From: an uncultured Acholeplasmatales bacterium
GTDB lineage: Bacteria; Bacillota_I; Bacilli_A; Acholeplasmatales; Anaeroplasmataceae
Direction: 5' to 3'
DNA: 42,581 nucleotides
NCBI GenBank assembly: GCA_944324805.1
Contig: CALUXS010000014.1
Coordinates: 1-42,581 of the forward strand
Shown here piece after piece: positions 1-7,516 of this stretch. A program made the position numbers and the translations under genes. Every line of letters begins with the position of its first letter. Positions within the stretch are counted from its first letter, which is position 1. The notes under the pieces are model-generated. The model was not told where the DNA came from. It did not search any database and saw only the letters and a program-made list of their open reading frames with translations.

Positions 1-177
1 CCAAAGCATATAACAAAACGTTTGGCAGTTGAAATGGGAGCATCAATGCCATGGTATAAATATGCAAGTAAAGTATTGTCGATTGATACATTTGGAAGCA
101 GCATGCCAATTAAGGAAATCTTTGATTACTATGGCTTTACTGTTGAAAATGTTAAAAAAAGAATATTGTCGTTATAA
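1..177 (+). CDS. tkt: Transketolase, C-terminal end (partial)
   Basis: Only the last 58 codons are in the window; the frame is open from base 1 and ends at TAA 175-177. The translation contains KRLAVEMGASMPWYKYA and then DTFGSSMPIKEIFDYYGFTVENV. This is the typical end of transketolase, where the C-terminal domain closes with a D-[TR]-FG-x-S-x-P motif and an FGFT-like tail. Transketolase is the cytosolic thiamine-diphosphate enzyme that moves two-carbon units between sugar phosphates in the non-oxidative pentose phosphate pathway. The thiamine-binding and catalytic parts lie upstream of the window and cannot be checked. A large hairpin terminator follows. The family call is confident because the tail is so characteristic. 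Confidence 0.9.
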   Translation, partial: PKHITKRLAVEMGASMPWYKYASKVLSIDTFGSSMPIKEIFDYYGFTVENVKKRILSL

Positions 178-190
178 AAGATAAAATAAG

Positions 191-262
191 AAGCCAGTAA
201 TGGTAATGTCAATAAGGTAAGAAATAAAAAACTTATTGATGATACTATATTCTGGCTTTTTT
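191..262 (+). terminator. Rho-independent terminator with a two-block stem
   Basis: An outer stem AAGCCAG (191-197) pairs with CTGGCTT (252-258) and an inner stem TCAATAAG (209-216) pairs with CTTATTGA (232-239). The bases between the blocks are also mostly complementary, and a T-run follows (257-262). It sits just after the transketolase stop codon and is longer than the other terminators here. Confidence 0.8.
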
Positions 263-275
263 ATATCTAGCTAAT

Positions 276-303
276 TTGCTATTCGCACTTGGTATGGTAT
301 AAT
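276..303 (+). promoter_or_regulatory. Promoter of the DUF2200 gene
   Basis: TTGCTA (276-281), a 16-base spacer and a perfect TATAAT (298-303). The start codon is at 323 with an AGAGG ribosome binding site, giving a very short leader. Confidence 0.6.
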
Positions 304-322
304 TTCTTTAAAAGAGGTTTAT

Positions 323-670
323 ATGAGAAACGAAAAGATATATCAAATGTCATTTATAAAGATTTATAATTTATTACTCGATAAGATTAAAAGAAAAGGA
401 AGAACTGAAGAAGAATTACAATTAGTGATTGAATGGTTAACAGGATATAAAAAGGAAAATCTAGAACAATTATTAAAAGAAGATATTTCATATGGTAATT
501 TCTTTTTAAATGCACCTTTGTTAAATCCAAAAAGAAAACTAATAAAGGGTAGTGTTTGTAATGTTAAGCTTGAAAGTATTAGCGATCCTTTAATGTTAGA
601 AATTAGGTACCTTGATAAATTAGTAGATGATTTAGCTAAGGGAAAATCGGTTGAAAAGATACTTTTATAG
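323..670 (+). CDS. DUF2200 family protein
   Basis: 115 residues, the usual length for DUF2200. The family pattern is visible throughout: an N-terminal KIYQMSFIKIY, then KGRTEEEL and IEWLTGY near residues 26-41, a central FFLNAPLLNPKR, KGSVCNVKLE, and the closing DPLMLEIRYLDKLVDDLAKG. No membrane segment or signal peptide is present, so it should be cytosolic. Its biochemical role is not established. The start is ATG 323 with AGAGG seven bases upstream. It has its own promoter and no close partner gene, so context does not help with function. The family call is firm; the function is unknown. Confidence 0.85.
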   Translation: MRNEKIYQMSFIKIYNLLLDKIKRKGRTEEELQLVIEWLTGYKKENLEQLLKEDISYGNFFLNAPLLNPKRKLIKGSVCNVKLESISDPLMLEIRYLDKLVDDLAKGKSVEKILL

Positions 671-696
671 TGTAAAAACAACAAAAAAGCATAAAA

Positions 697-747
697 TCAA
701 CTTATAGTTGAGCAAAAATAACTATCTAGGTTAGTTAAATCAACTAA
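697..747. promoter_or_regulatory. Two inverted repeats upstream of the XRE gene (candidate operators)
   Basis: TCAACT-TAT-AGTTGA (697-711) is a perfect 6-3-6 inverted repeat. TTAGTT-AAATC-AACTAA (731-747) is a second one. The word AAATCAACT occurs at 694-702 and 737-745, 43 bases apart. Both lie upstream of a -10 like TATAAT (777-782) for the regulator at 813. Binding by that regulator is inference. Confidence 0.4.
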
Positions 748-812
748 TAATATCTTAATATATATTAATTTAAATATATAATTTAGGTAAGGTAAGAAAA
801 GAGGTAATGTTT

Positions 813-1307
813 ATGAAAGAAAGTTTTGGAACTCGTTTTCAAAGATTAAGAAAGAATAAAGGTTTGACACAAGAAGATGTTGCTAACGAAGTAAATATAA
901 CTCCTCAAAGTGTTTCAAAATGGGAAAACGATTTGTCTTCACCTGATATTTCTATTTTAGGTGATTTAGCTAAGTTATTAGGAGTAAGTGTAGATGAATT
1001 ACTTGGTAACGATACACTTCCTGAAACAAAGTATATTCCTGAAGAGGAACGTAAAGATATCAATAAGATGCTTCTTAAAATTATTGTTGATTCTAAAGAT
1101 GGAGATAAAGTTAAAATTAATATTCCTGTAGCAATGATTAAAATTTTAACTGATGGCGGTCTAATTAGTATGGGTGGCGAAAAAACAGAAGCTCTAAAAA
1201 ACATTGATTTCAATCAGATTTATAGTTTAATTGAACAGGGTTTGATGGGCAAATTAGTTGAAGTAGAAAGTGCTGATGGCGATACTGTCATAATTTGTGT
1301 TGAATAA
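813..1307 (+). CDS. XRE-family regulator with a YvlB/SHOCT-like C-terminal domain
   Basis: 164 residues. The first 60 or so form a Cro/CI-type helix-turn-helix: LRKNKGLTQEDVANEVNI, then SVSKWEND and VSVDELLG. A linker leads to a C-terminal domain (about residues 85-164) with KVKINIPVAMIKIL and a closing KLVEVESADGDTVIICVE, resembling the short domain at the start of YvlB-type proteins. It is probably a soluble DNA-binding regulator. I chose ATG 813 because AGAGGT (800-805) is seven bases upstream; the ATG at 807 is only one base from that site. The next gene starts two bases after the stop and encodes a free copy of the same C-terminal domain. Two inverted repeats upstream may be its operators. 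Confidence 0.75.
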   Translation: MKESFGTRFQRLRKNKGLTQEDVANEVNITPQSVSKWENDLSSPDISILGDLAKLLGVSVDELLGNDTLPETKYIPEEERKDINKMLLKIIVDSKDGDKVKINIPVAMIKILTDGGLISMGGEKTEALKNIDFNQIYSLIEQGLMGKLVEVESADGDTVIICVE

Positions 1308-1309
1308 AT

Positions 1310-1555
1310 ATGAAAATTAAGGTATATGCTGATAATAAGAAAATAAGGTTATGGATACCTAATTTTCTTATTACATCTAGGTTGACTACTTATTTTATTA
1401 GTAAATCAATTGATGATGTTCAAAGTAGAAATAAAATAAAAGAAAGTCTACCTAAATGCTATAAAATTATTAAAGAATATAGACGTGAAAATGGCCCTTT
1501 AAAGCTTGTTGAGGTAAAGACTAGTAGTGGTGAGATTGTTGAAATCACCATCTAG
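1310..1555 (+). CDS. Small protein, stand-alone copy of the preceding regulator's C-terminal domain
   Basis: 81 residues, starting two bases after the XRE gene stops, so the two are surely co-transcribed and perhaps translationally coupled. Its start KKIRLWIPNFLITSRL and its end KLVEVKTSSGEIVEITI align by eye with KVKINIPVAMIKIL and KLVEVESADGDTVIICVE of the upstream protein. It is therefore likely the same fold without a DNA-binding domain. Such a protein could pair with the regulator and tune it, but this is inference. There is no membrane segment. The stop codon lies inside the 3' arm of the terminator. Confidence 0.65.
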   Translation: MKIKVYADNKKIRLWIPNFLITSRLTTYFISKSIDDVQSRNKIKESLPKCYKIIKEYRRENGPLKLVEVKTSSGEIVEITI

Positions 1556-1565
1556 TCTTTTTTTT
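1516..1565 (+). terminator. Terminator overlapping the end of the small gene
   Basis: AAAGACTAG (1516-1524) pairs with CTAGTCTTT (1552-1560), with an inner GGTGA (1529-1533)/TCACC (1545-1549), followed by a T-run to 1565. The stop codon TAG 1553-1555 is within the stem. Confidence 0.8.
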
Positions 1566-1684
1566 ATTCCTTACAAAATATAAAAAGTCTTTAATAATAA
1601 ATTACAAATATTTACATATAGAACAAAGATTTTAATATGAAAAAATTATATAATCCAAATTGTTAAAAAGGAGAGAAGTATAGT

Positions 1685-2542
1685 ATGAATAATAAAAAAT
1701 GGATGAATGAATCCCAAAAATTAATGGTCTTTGTGTTATCAATGTCAATGTATGGTTTAGCAACGTTATTAACTGAACTAATTCCAAGTATACCTTTAGG
1801 TCCAATTGAATTGTCAGTTGAATATTTTTTGTTTATACCATTAACATTAGCAATGTTATTTGATCCACTATCAGCTGCATTAGGAGCTGCAACGGGCGAA
1901 TTGGTTTTTAGTGAAATAATGCTTGGTCAATTTGGAGGTTTAGGTGAGGTTGAAAAATTTTTGACTGTAACAATAGGTGTATATTTGGCAGGACGTTTAC
2001 TTAAAAATCCTGAAAGTCGTAAAATGGTTGCAATTTGTGCATTTATAGGAACGGCAATGCAATTATTTATGGGAACTATGGTAGATGTTTTAAAGGTTGT
2101 CTTTTCAGTAGAAGAATTTGAGGCTGTTGAAGGTCTTCCTGAATCTGTATTTGTTACTGAGGGTATCGCATTTTTAGTAGATTTAGTCTTTTCTGGTACT
2201 TTGTTTTGTATTCTTCCTTCAATGTTTTTAGTTCCAGCACTACATGGAAAAATTGAACCATTACTAGGAGTTTCACCTAGAACGAATGAAACCATTATTG
2301 GAAATAACAAGGTTATTAATTTAAAAGTTATTTTATTTGTTTTGTTTGGTTTTATATGTGCTGTTGGTTTTGAGTTTTTAGCTGAATCAGGTTTTGAATT
2401 AGTTGATTGGGAAGCAGCGTGGGCCGAATCAAAATTAGCAATGATTATTTCGATGGTTATTAGTGTAATAGTAATTGCTATAATTATTGGAGCAATTGTT
2501 TATCGTAAAAAAAATGATAAGGTAGAAGAGATTTATGATTAA
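1685..2542 (+). CDS. ECF transporter S component, large form (substrate-binding membrane subunit)
   Basis: 285 residues, very hydrophobic, with about six N-terminal membrane helices (roughly residues 12-205) and one or two more near residues 215-275, ending in a short charged tail. Typical S components are 160-220 residues, so this one carries a C-terminal extension. Early helices hold the small-residue stretches usual for ECF S components (for example FDPLSAALGAATGELVF near residues 59-75). The next two genes are the ECF ATPase and T component, overlapping or abutting, which makes the assignment strong. The cargo cannot be read from the sequence. The start is ATG 1685 with AAGGAGA (1668-1674); a TATAAT at 1649-1654 could be its -10. 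No riboswitch fits in the 130-base leader region. Confidence 0.7.
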   Translation: MNNKKWMNESQKLMVFVLSMSMYGLATLLTELIPSIPLGPIELSVEYFLFIPLTLAMLFDPLSAALGAATGELVFSEIMLGQFGGLGEVEKFLTVTIGVYLAGRLLKNPESRKMVAICAFIGTAMQLFMGTMVDVLKVVFSVEEFEAVEGLPESVFVTEGIAFLVDLVFSGTLFCILPSMFLVPALHGKIEPLLGVSPRTNETIIGNNKVINLKVILFVLFGFICAVGFEFLAESGFELVDWEAAWAESKLAMIISMVISVIVIAIIIGAIVYRKKNDKVEEIYD

Positions 2543-4226
2543 AATCCAAAATATGTCATTCACATATCCTGGAGCAAAAGAACCTACGTTAAAAAATATT
2601 AATTTAGAAATAAATGATGGAGATTTTGTCGCACTCATTGGTAATAATGGGTGCGGCAAATCTACTTTATGTAAGACTTTAAATGGATTAATACCACATT
2701 TCATAGTTGGTAAAATGACAGGTAGTGTATTAATAGATGAGATTGATACGACAAAAGTAAAAATTAATCAACTGGCAAAAAAAATAGGATATGTATATCA
2801 AGATTTTGAAAATCAAATTATTATGCCAACAGTTTTAGAGGATGTATCATATGCATGTTTAAACTATGGTTTTGATAACTATATAGAAAAGGGACTTGAG
2901 GCATTAAAAATGTGTGGTTTATCGGAAAAGAAAAATGATTACATATGGGAATTATCTGGAGGTCAAAAACATCTATTAGCACTTGCGGGTGTAGTTGCTC
3001 TTTCGCCTAAAGTAATTATTTTAGATGAACCAATAGCACAGCTAGATCCTTTTCATGCTAAAGAAATATATGAATGTTTGAGACGATTGAATACTTTATA
3101 TAATAAAACTATAGTCGTTATAGAGCATTCGACAGAGTTTATAGCTGAATATTGTAAAGAAGTTATTTTACTTAAAGACGGAAGTGTAAAATGGAAACTT
3201 CCTACTAAAGAGGCTTTAATAAGAGTAGATGAGCTAGAATTAAGTAATATTTATCCGCCACAAGTTACCATTGCTGCAGATAAACTTGCTAAACTCGGCT
3301 TTGTTAATGATTTGCCATATCCTATAACTGTTGAAGATGGATTAAAATATTTTAGTTGTTTTTCATATTCAAATTATATTGAGAAAAATGAAAACAAAAT
3401 AATGCCGCATAATCCTATATTAAACTTTAATGATGTGACATTAAAATATAGATCTGTGAAAGGTGAGCCGAAAAAAACTTTATCAAATTTTTCTTTAATA
3501 TTAAATAAAAACGAAAAAATAGCCTTGATTGGTTCAAATGGAGCAGGTAAATCGACGATAATGAAATTATTAATAGGTTTAATTAAACCTAATGATGGAG
3601 ATATTATTTTTGATGGTAAAAATATCAAAGATGTAGAACCTGAGATTCGCTCAAATAAGATTTCTTTAGTTTTACAAAATCCTGAAGAAATGTTTATCAA
3701 GGACTCCATAAAAAATGATATTATGTATGCAATGAAAGAAAGAGGAGTAAAAGAATATAAGGAAAAATCAAATTATTTATTAGAACGTTTTAGATTATCT
3801 AAGTATCAAGATAAAGATGGAAGATTATTATCAGGCGGACAAATGAGAAGAGCATCACTTGCCATTGGAATAGCTTTAAATCCAGAAATATTATTATTAG
3901 ATGAGCCAACAGCTAATTTGGATATAGCAACAAGACAAGAGATAAAACAAACATTACTAGATTTAAGAGAAATAACTAAAACAGTTATGATTGCAACACA
4001 TGATATGCAATTAGTTTGTGATTGGGCTGATAGGGTTATAGTTCTATACAAAGGTCAAGTATTGGCAGATGGAAAAGTAGAAGATATTTTGAAAAACGAA
4101 TTAGTTAAAGAAAAAGTAGGAATAATACCACCACAAATTGAAAGAATGGCACAAAAACTTGGCTTTACTGATAATTGTTTTACAATAGAAAGATTTGTTG
4201 CACATTTTGGAGGAATTTATGAGTAA
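2535..4226 (+). CDS. ECF transporter energy-coupling ATPase, two fused ABC domains
   Basis: 563 residues, two complete ABC ATPase domains in one chain, like YkoD-type proteins. Domain 1 has Walker A GNNGCGKST (36-44), signature LSGGQ (140-144) and Walker B VIILDEP; domain 2 has Walker A GSNGAGKST (333-341), a signature LSGGQ near 432 and ILLLDEP. Both also have the D-loop and a switch histidine (IEHSTEF, ATHDMQL). It is cytosolic and drives transport by binding the T component. The start overlaps the S-component gene by eight bases and the end overlaps the T-component gene by eight, so the three subunits are translationally coupled. It may also serve the second S component at 7513, which has no ATPase of its own nearby. 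Confidence 0.92.
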   Translation: MIKIQNMSFTYPGAKEPTLKNINLEINDGDFVALIGNNGCGKSTLCKTLNGLIPHFIVGKMTGSVLIDEIDTTKVKINQLAKKIGYVYQDFENQIIMPTVLEDVSYACLNYGFDNYIEKGLEALKMCGLSEKKNDYIWELSGGQKHLLALAGVVALSPKVIILDEPIAQLDPFHAKEIYECLRRLNTLYNKTIVVIEHSTEFIAEYCKEVILLKDGSVKWKLPTKEALIRVDELELSNIYPPQVTIAADKLAKLGFVNDLPYPITVEDGLKYFSCFSYSNYIEKNENKIMPHNPILNFNDVTLKYRSVKGEPKKTLSNFSLILNKNEKIALIGSNGAGKSTIMKLLIGLIKPNDGDIIFDGKNIKDVEPEIRSNKISLVLQNPEEMFIKDSIKNDIMYAMKERGVKEYKEKSNYLLERFRLSKYQDKDGRLLSGGQMRRASLAIGIALNPEILLLDEPTANLDIATRQEIKQTLLDLREITKTVMIATHDMQLVCDWADRVIVLYKGQVLADGKVEDILKNELVKEKVGIIPPQIERMAQKLGFTDNCFTIERFVAHFGGIYE

Positions 4227-5061
4227 ACTGACTGAAAGTATTGTAGATAAAATATCAATAGATTGTATTAAGAATCAGGTATTAAAAAATGCTTATGGAA
4301 ATGATGACACTCTATTAGCTAAAATGGATCCAAGAATGCTTTTAATATGGTATTTATTTTTTGGTATTGTGCCATGGTTTATAAATAATTTATTTGTATT
4401 ATTAGGTTTGTTTTTGTTTGTGGCCGTCACAACTAAGTTAGCTAAAATAGCTCCACTTGTTTTGATATTGTTTTTTATTGGTATATTTACCCAATCGGGT
4501 TATTTACTTATTGTATCTTTGTTTTTTGGCGGTAATGTTGAAACAATTATGGCTTTATTAAATATGACTCTCAAAATTGGAGTAGTTTCATTGGCCTCTA
4601 TTACAGTTTTTTCAGGAATGAACCCAGATCGTCTTTCAAATGGTCTTTTGTGGTTTGGTTGTCCGGAACGTTTATCATTCAGCATTTCTTATGCATATAG
4701 AATATTACCAATTTTGATGACAGAATTTCAAAATATTTTATTATCTTATCGTTTAAGAAGCAAAATTCCGAATAAAAAGGGGATACTTGGTAAATTTAGG
4801 TATTTAATTTTTCAAATTAAGATGATAGTCCTTGCATTTTATCCTTTAATGCTTAATACCGCTAAACGTTCTAGAACTACAGTCGAAGCATTAGAATTAA
4901 AAGGATATCGTTATGCTGCACGAAATAAAAAAATAAAAAAAATGAAGCTAAAGGATTTGAAAATACAAAAAATTGATATAATTTTTGCAATATTATCGGT
5001 TTTATTTGTGGTAGGTTTATTTATAGTTTCTAATTTTACAAAGATTGGAGAGATTTTATGA
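4219..5061 (+). CDS. ECF transporter T component (EcfT/CbiQ family)
   Basis: 280 residues with about five or six membrane helices. Two cytoplasmic coupling motifs typical of the family are visible: YRLRSKIP near residue 185 and AKRSRTTVEALELKGYR near residues 214-230, corresponding to the two Ala-Arg-Gly-type motifs that contact the ATPases. It forms the membrane scaffold between the S component and the ATPase. An upstream in-frame ATG at 4195 exists, but ATG 4219 has GGAGG (4209-4213) five bases before it and gives the ATGAGTAA overlap with the preceding stop, so I chose 4219. It ends in ATGA overlap with the PHP gene. Confidence 0.85.
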   Translation: MSKLTESIVDKISIDCIKNQVLKNAYGNDDTLLAKMDPRMLLIWYLFFGIVPWFINNLFVLLGLFLFVAVTTKLAKIAPLVLILFFIGIFTQSGYLLIVSLFFGGNVETIMALLNMTLKIGVVSLASITVFSGMNPDRLSNGLLWFGCPERLSFSISYAYRILPILMTEFQNILLSYRLRSKIPNKKGILGKFRYLIFQIKMIVLAFYPLMLNTAKRSRTTVEALELKGYRYAARNKKIKKMKLKDLKIQKIDIIFAILSVLFVVGLFIVSNFTKIGEIL

Positions 5062-5864
5062 AAATAGATTTCCATACTCATACCAAATTAGCAAAAAAAT
5101 TACCTTTTTCTAGTATATATACGGATTGGTTATTTGATGAAGCTCATAAACTTGGTTTGGACGCTATAGCAATTACAGAACATTTTAACACAAATGGTTT
5201 TGCTGAAGTTTATAGTTATATTCATAGTAATTATGAAAAAGTTGGTGACTTTTATAGAGCTAAAAGTGGATTAATCATAATTCCAGGGATGGAAATAGAT
5301 ATAAAAGAGGGTGGTCATACAATTATTTTGGGTAAAATGGAACACATATTAGATATAAATAAAAGATTAGAAAAAAATAAAAATGAAGCTAATTTTTTAA
5401 CTTTTAAAGAATTAGTAAAGTTGATACGAGAATATGATGTTATTTTTGGTGCTGCTCATCCATACCGAGGTAGAAGTAATATTCCAACATTAAAGATAGA
5501 ATATTTGAGATGTTTTGATTTTGTTGATTTAAATGGTAAAGATACAGCAATTGATAAAAATGGTAATATAGAACGTGTAAGAGTATTATCAAATTTATTA
5601 AATCGTCCGATTCTTTGCGGATCAGATACTCATCAAAGTTTCCAATATGGTTGTGTTTGGTCTAATTTTAAAAATAATTTTTATACATTTGAGGAATTGA
5701 AGTCGGAAATAAAGCTTGGTAATTATGTAAATTATATTTCTGATGATATATACGCAAAAGTTAAATCTGCTGCTACACTAAAAAAGGCATTGAAAGAGTT
5801 ATATTTCCTAGGGTATGACTATATAAGTATACTTGTTGATAGTAAGATTGATACCTCAATATAA
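5058..5864 (+). CDS. PHP-domain hydrolase in the ECF operon
   Basis: 268 residues. It has the four PHP motifs in order: DFHTHTK (H6, H8), AITEHFN near 40, GMEID near 78, AAHPYRG near 135 and GSDTHQS near 190. These bind a two- or three-metal centre, so the protein is probably a phosphoesterase or related hydrolase acting in the cytosol. It overlaps the T-component gene by ATGA and is followed by a terminator, so it is the last gene of the transporter transcript. This suggests it processes the imported compound or a related phosphorylated form, but no substrate can be named. No signal peptide or membrane segment is visible. Confidence 0.8.
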   Translation: MKIDFHTHTKLAKKLPFSSIYTDWLFDEAHKLGLDAIAITEHFNTNGFAEVYSYIHSNYEKVGDFYRAKSGLIIIPGMEIDIKEGGHTIILGKMEHILDINKRLEKNKNEANFLTFKELVKLIREYDVIFGAAHPYRGRSNIPTLKIEYLRCFDFVDLNGKDTAIDKNGNIERVRVLSNLLNRPILCGSDTHQSFQYGCVWSNFKNNFYTFEELKSEIKLGNYVNYISDDIYAKVKSAATLKKALKELYFLGYDYISILVDSKIDTSI

Positions 5865-5866
5865 TT

Positions 5867-5892
5867 AAAGTAAGTTTCTACTTACTTTTTTT
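5867..5892 (+). terminator. Rho-independent terminator of the ECF operon
   Basis: AAAGTAAG (5867-5874), loop TTTCTA, CTTACTTT (5881-5888), then T residues to 5892. It is placed two bases after the PHP stop codon. Confidence 0.85.
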
Positions 5893-5894
5893 GT

Positions 5895-5923
5895 TTGGTA
5901 TTTTAGTAAATATATGTTAAAAT
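5895..5923 (+). promoter_or_regulatory. Promoter of the DUF4430 lipoprotein genes
   Basis: TTGGTA (5895-5900), 17-base spacer, TAAAAT (5918-5923) with an extended TG at 5915-5916. GGAGG (5933-5937) precedes the ATG at 5944. It gives the second half of the locus its own transcription start. Confidence 0.6.
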
Positions 5924-5943
5924 AGCAACATTGGAGGTTTTGT

Positions 5944-7131
5944 ATGAAAAAAATATTTATTACTCTATTTATGAGTTTATTATTACTTGCAGGATGTAAG
6001 AAAGATGATAATCCTAAAGGTAACGAAGAAACAAATTTAAATTATAAAATAACTGTATATGATTTAGATGGTGAATTATTAGTAGATGATACTATTTCAG
6101 CAACAAGTAATGAAAATCTATTTGAGAGATTGAAAAATGATTATAATGCCACTTATGAGGAAAGCAATTATGGACCTTATTTAACTTCTGTGGCAAATTC
6201 AATAATTGATAAAAACTATTATGTTGCAATTTACGAAAATGATAGCTATGCAACAAGTGGCGTAAGTGATTTAGTAGTTGATAATAATGATCATTTTACA
6301 TTCAAAATAGAATGTTTTAATAATGAGTTTGATGAATATGATTTAATGCTAGATAAAGCCATTTATAGCTATATGAAAAATTATTTTAAAGATATAGTTA
6401 GTAAAGAAGAAGAATTTAGTACTAGCATGTCAGAATTTTGGTCTTATATGATGGTATCAATGGCTAGAGCTAATGGCTATGATAATAAGGTATTTAATTT
6501 AGATTTTGTAAAAGATAAGATGCTAAAATCATTAGAAGAGTTCGATGTAAATACTTTAACAGGACAAGCAATTGGTAAATATTATTATGTTGCAAGAGCA
6601 TTAGACTATAATCTTACTGACTACTTTAACTTTTATGAAAAGTTCGCTTCTGAAAATACTTATCCATTTAGCGAATATACTAGTCCATTTATAATGCGTC
6701 CGGCCGCATCTTTAGAAAATAAGCCAGCATGGCTAGATGAATATGTAAATGCCAGTCTTGCATCAGATTATTGGGGACCTGATGGTGCAGCTTGGCAATT
6801 AATGATTCAAAGTTATTTTAGAGATATAAAGAAAGATGAGCTTTTACCATTAACAGGAAAACTTGATTGGGATTATTCAAAAAATGCAACTTCAAAATCA
6901 TTAGTTTTAGCAGCATTTGCAAGTTGTGGGTATGATTTAAGAAGTGAAGAATATGAAGTAGATGGTGTTGATATGTTAGAAGATATTTTTAATAAATATT
7001 ATATAGATGGTTTAGTATGCTATAACGAAGATACACTAGAGCCAAATATGTCTACTTCACAAATTTATGCTTATTTAATGAATTATAAAGTTTTTAGAGA
7101 TAGTAGAAATAAGGTGACATTATTTGCGTAA
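5944..7131 (+). CDS. Surface lipoprotein: DUF4430 (transcobalamin-like) plus alpha-helical toroid-like domain
   Basis: 395 residues. A lipoprotein signal peptide ends in LLAGC with the acylated Cys18. Residues about 34-112 match DUF4430: a beta-rich start (ITVYDLDGELLVDDTI), a NLFERLKNDY helix, and YYVAIYENDSYATSGVSDL. The rest (about 120-395) is helical with repeat-like pieces such as GPDGAAWQLMIQSYF and ATSKSLVLAAFASCGYD. These resemble the alpha/alpha-toroid of terpene-cyclase and transcobalamin-type proteins. Intrinsic factor and transcobalamin carry the same two domain types in the opposite order. It probably sits on the outer face of the membrane and hands a ligand to the ECF system; a corrinoid is the natural guess, unproven. 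The next gene overlaps by eight bases. Confidence 0.7.
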   Translation: MKKIFITLFMSLLLLAGCKKDDNPKGNEETNLNYKITVYDLDGELLVDDTISATSNENLFERLKNDYNATYEESNYGPYLTSVANSIIDKNYYVAIYENDSYATSGVSDLVVDNNDHFTFKIECFNNEFDEYDLMLDKAIYSYMKNYFKDIVSKEEEFSTSMSEFWSYMMVSMARANGYDNKVFNLDFVKDKMLKSLEEFDVNTLTGQAIGKYYYVARALDYNLTDYFNFYEKFASENTYPFSEYTSPFIMRPAASLENKPAWLDEYVNASLASDYWGPDGAAWQLMIQSYFRDIKKDELLPLTGKLDWDYSKNATSKSLVLAAFASCGYDLRSEEYEVDGVDMLEDIFNKYYIDGLVCYNEDTLEPNMSTSQIYAYLMNYKVFRDSRNKVTLFA

Positions 7132-7516
7132 GCTTATATTTAAAATATCTATATCAGTAGTCGCAGTATTAATTATGGTTGGGGGATATTTATATTTTAC
7201 TAACCTTAATAAAATTGATGCTAGTAAAGGAATAGTAACAATAGAGGTTTTTGATATTAATAATGAGATGATTATTAATGACAAACTAGAATTTAGGGAA
7301 GAAGATACTTTAGTTTCTTTATTAGAAAATAATTACAAGGTCATATTAGAAGATGGGCCTTATGGTAAAACTCTTTTGGCTATTGATAAAATTGAAACAG
7401 ATTTTAAGTCTACATATTTAGCTATCTATGTTGATGGTAAATATGCTACAACAGGAATTTCTGGTATAAATCTTGTTGATGGAAGAAAAATTACATTTTG
7501 TGAGACTAAAATATGA
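7124..7516 (+). CDS. Membrane-anchored DUF4430 protein
   Basis: 130 residues: an N-terminal signal anchor (about residues 6-26) and one DUF4430 domain (about 37-128) outside the membrane. Its pieces IEVFDINNEMIINDKLEF, DGPYGKTLLAIDKI and YLAIYVDGKYATTGIS parallel those in the lipoprotein just upstream, so the two are paralogues. It lacks the helical domain. The start is TTG 7124, with AAGGTG (7111-7116) before it, overlapping the lipoprotein gene by eight bases. Its stop overlaps the next start as ATGA. It likely works with the lipoprotein and the second S component in ligand handover; that role is inferred from context. Confidence 0.65.
   Translation: MRKLIFKISISVVAVLIMVGGYLYFTNLNKIDASKGIVTIEVFDINNEMIINDKLEFREEDTLVSLLENNYKVILEDGPYGKTLLAIDKIETDFKSTYLAIYVDGKYATTGISGINLVDGRKITFCETKI

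Noticed and set aside
364-684. Minus-strand open frame over the DUF2200 gene, and similar antisense frames elsewhere (for example 905-1213, 1927-2310, 3374-3709, 40681-40995)
   Set aside because: They lie opposite clearly coding genes, have no ribosome binding sites of note and show no family motifs; they are shadows.
1566-1684. Possible cobalamin or other riboswitch before the ECF operon
   Set aside because: The gap is only about 120 bases, has no B12-box-like or other conserved core, and lacks a hairpin before the start codon.
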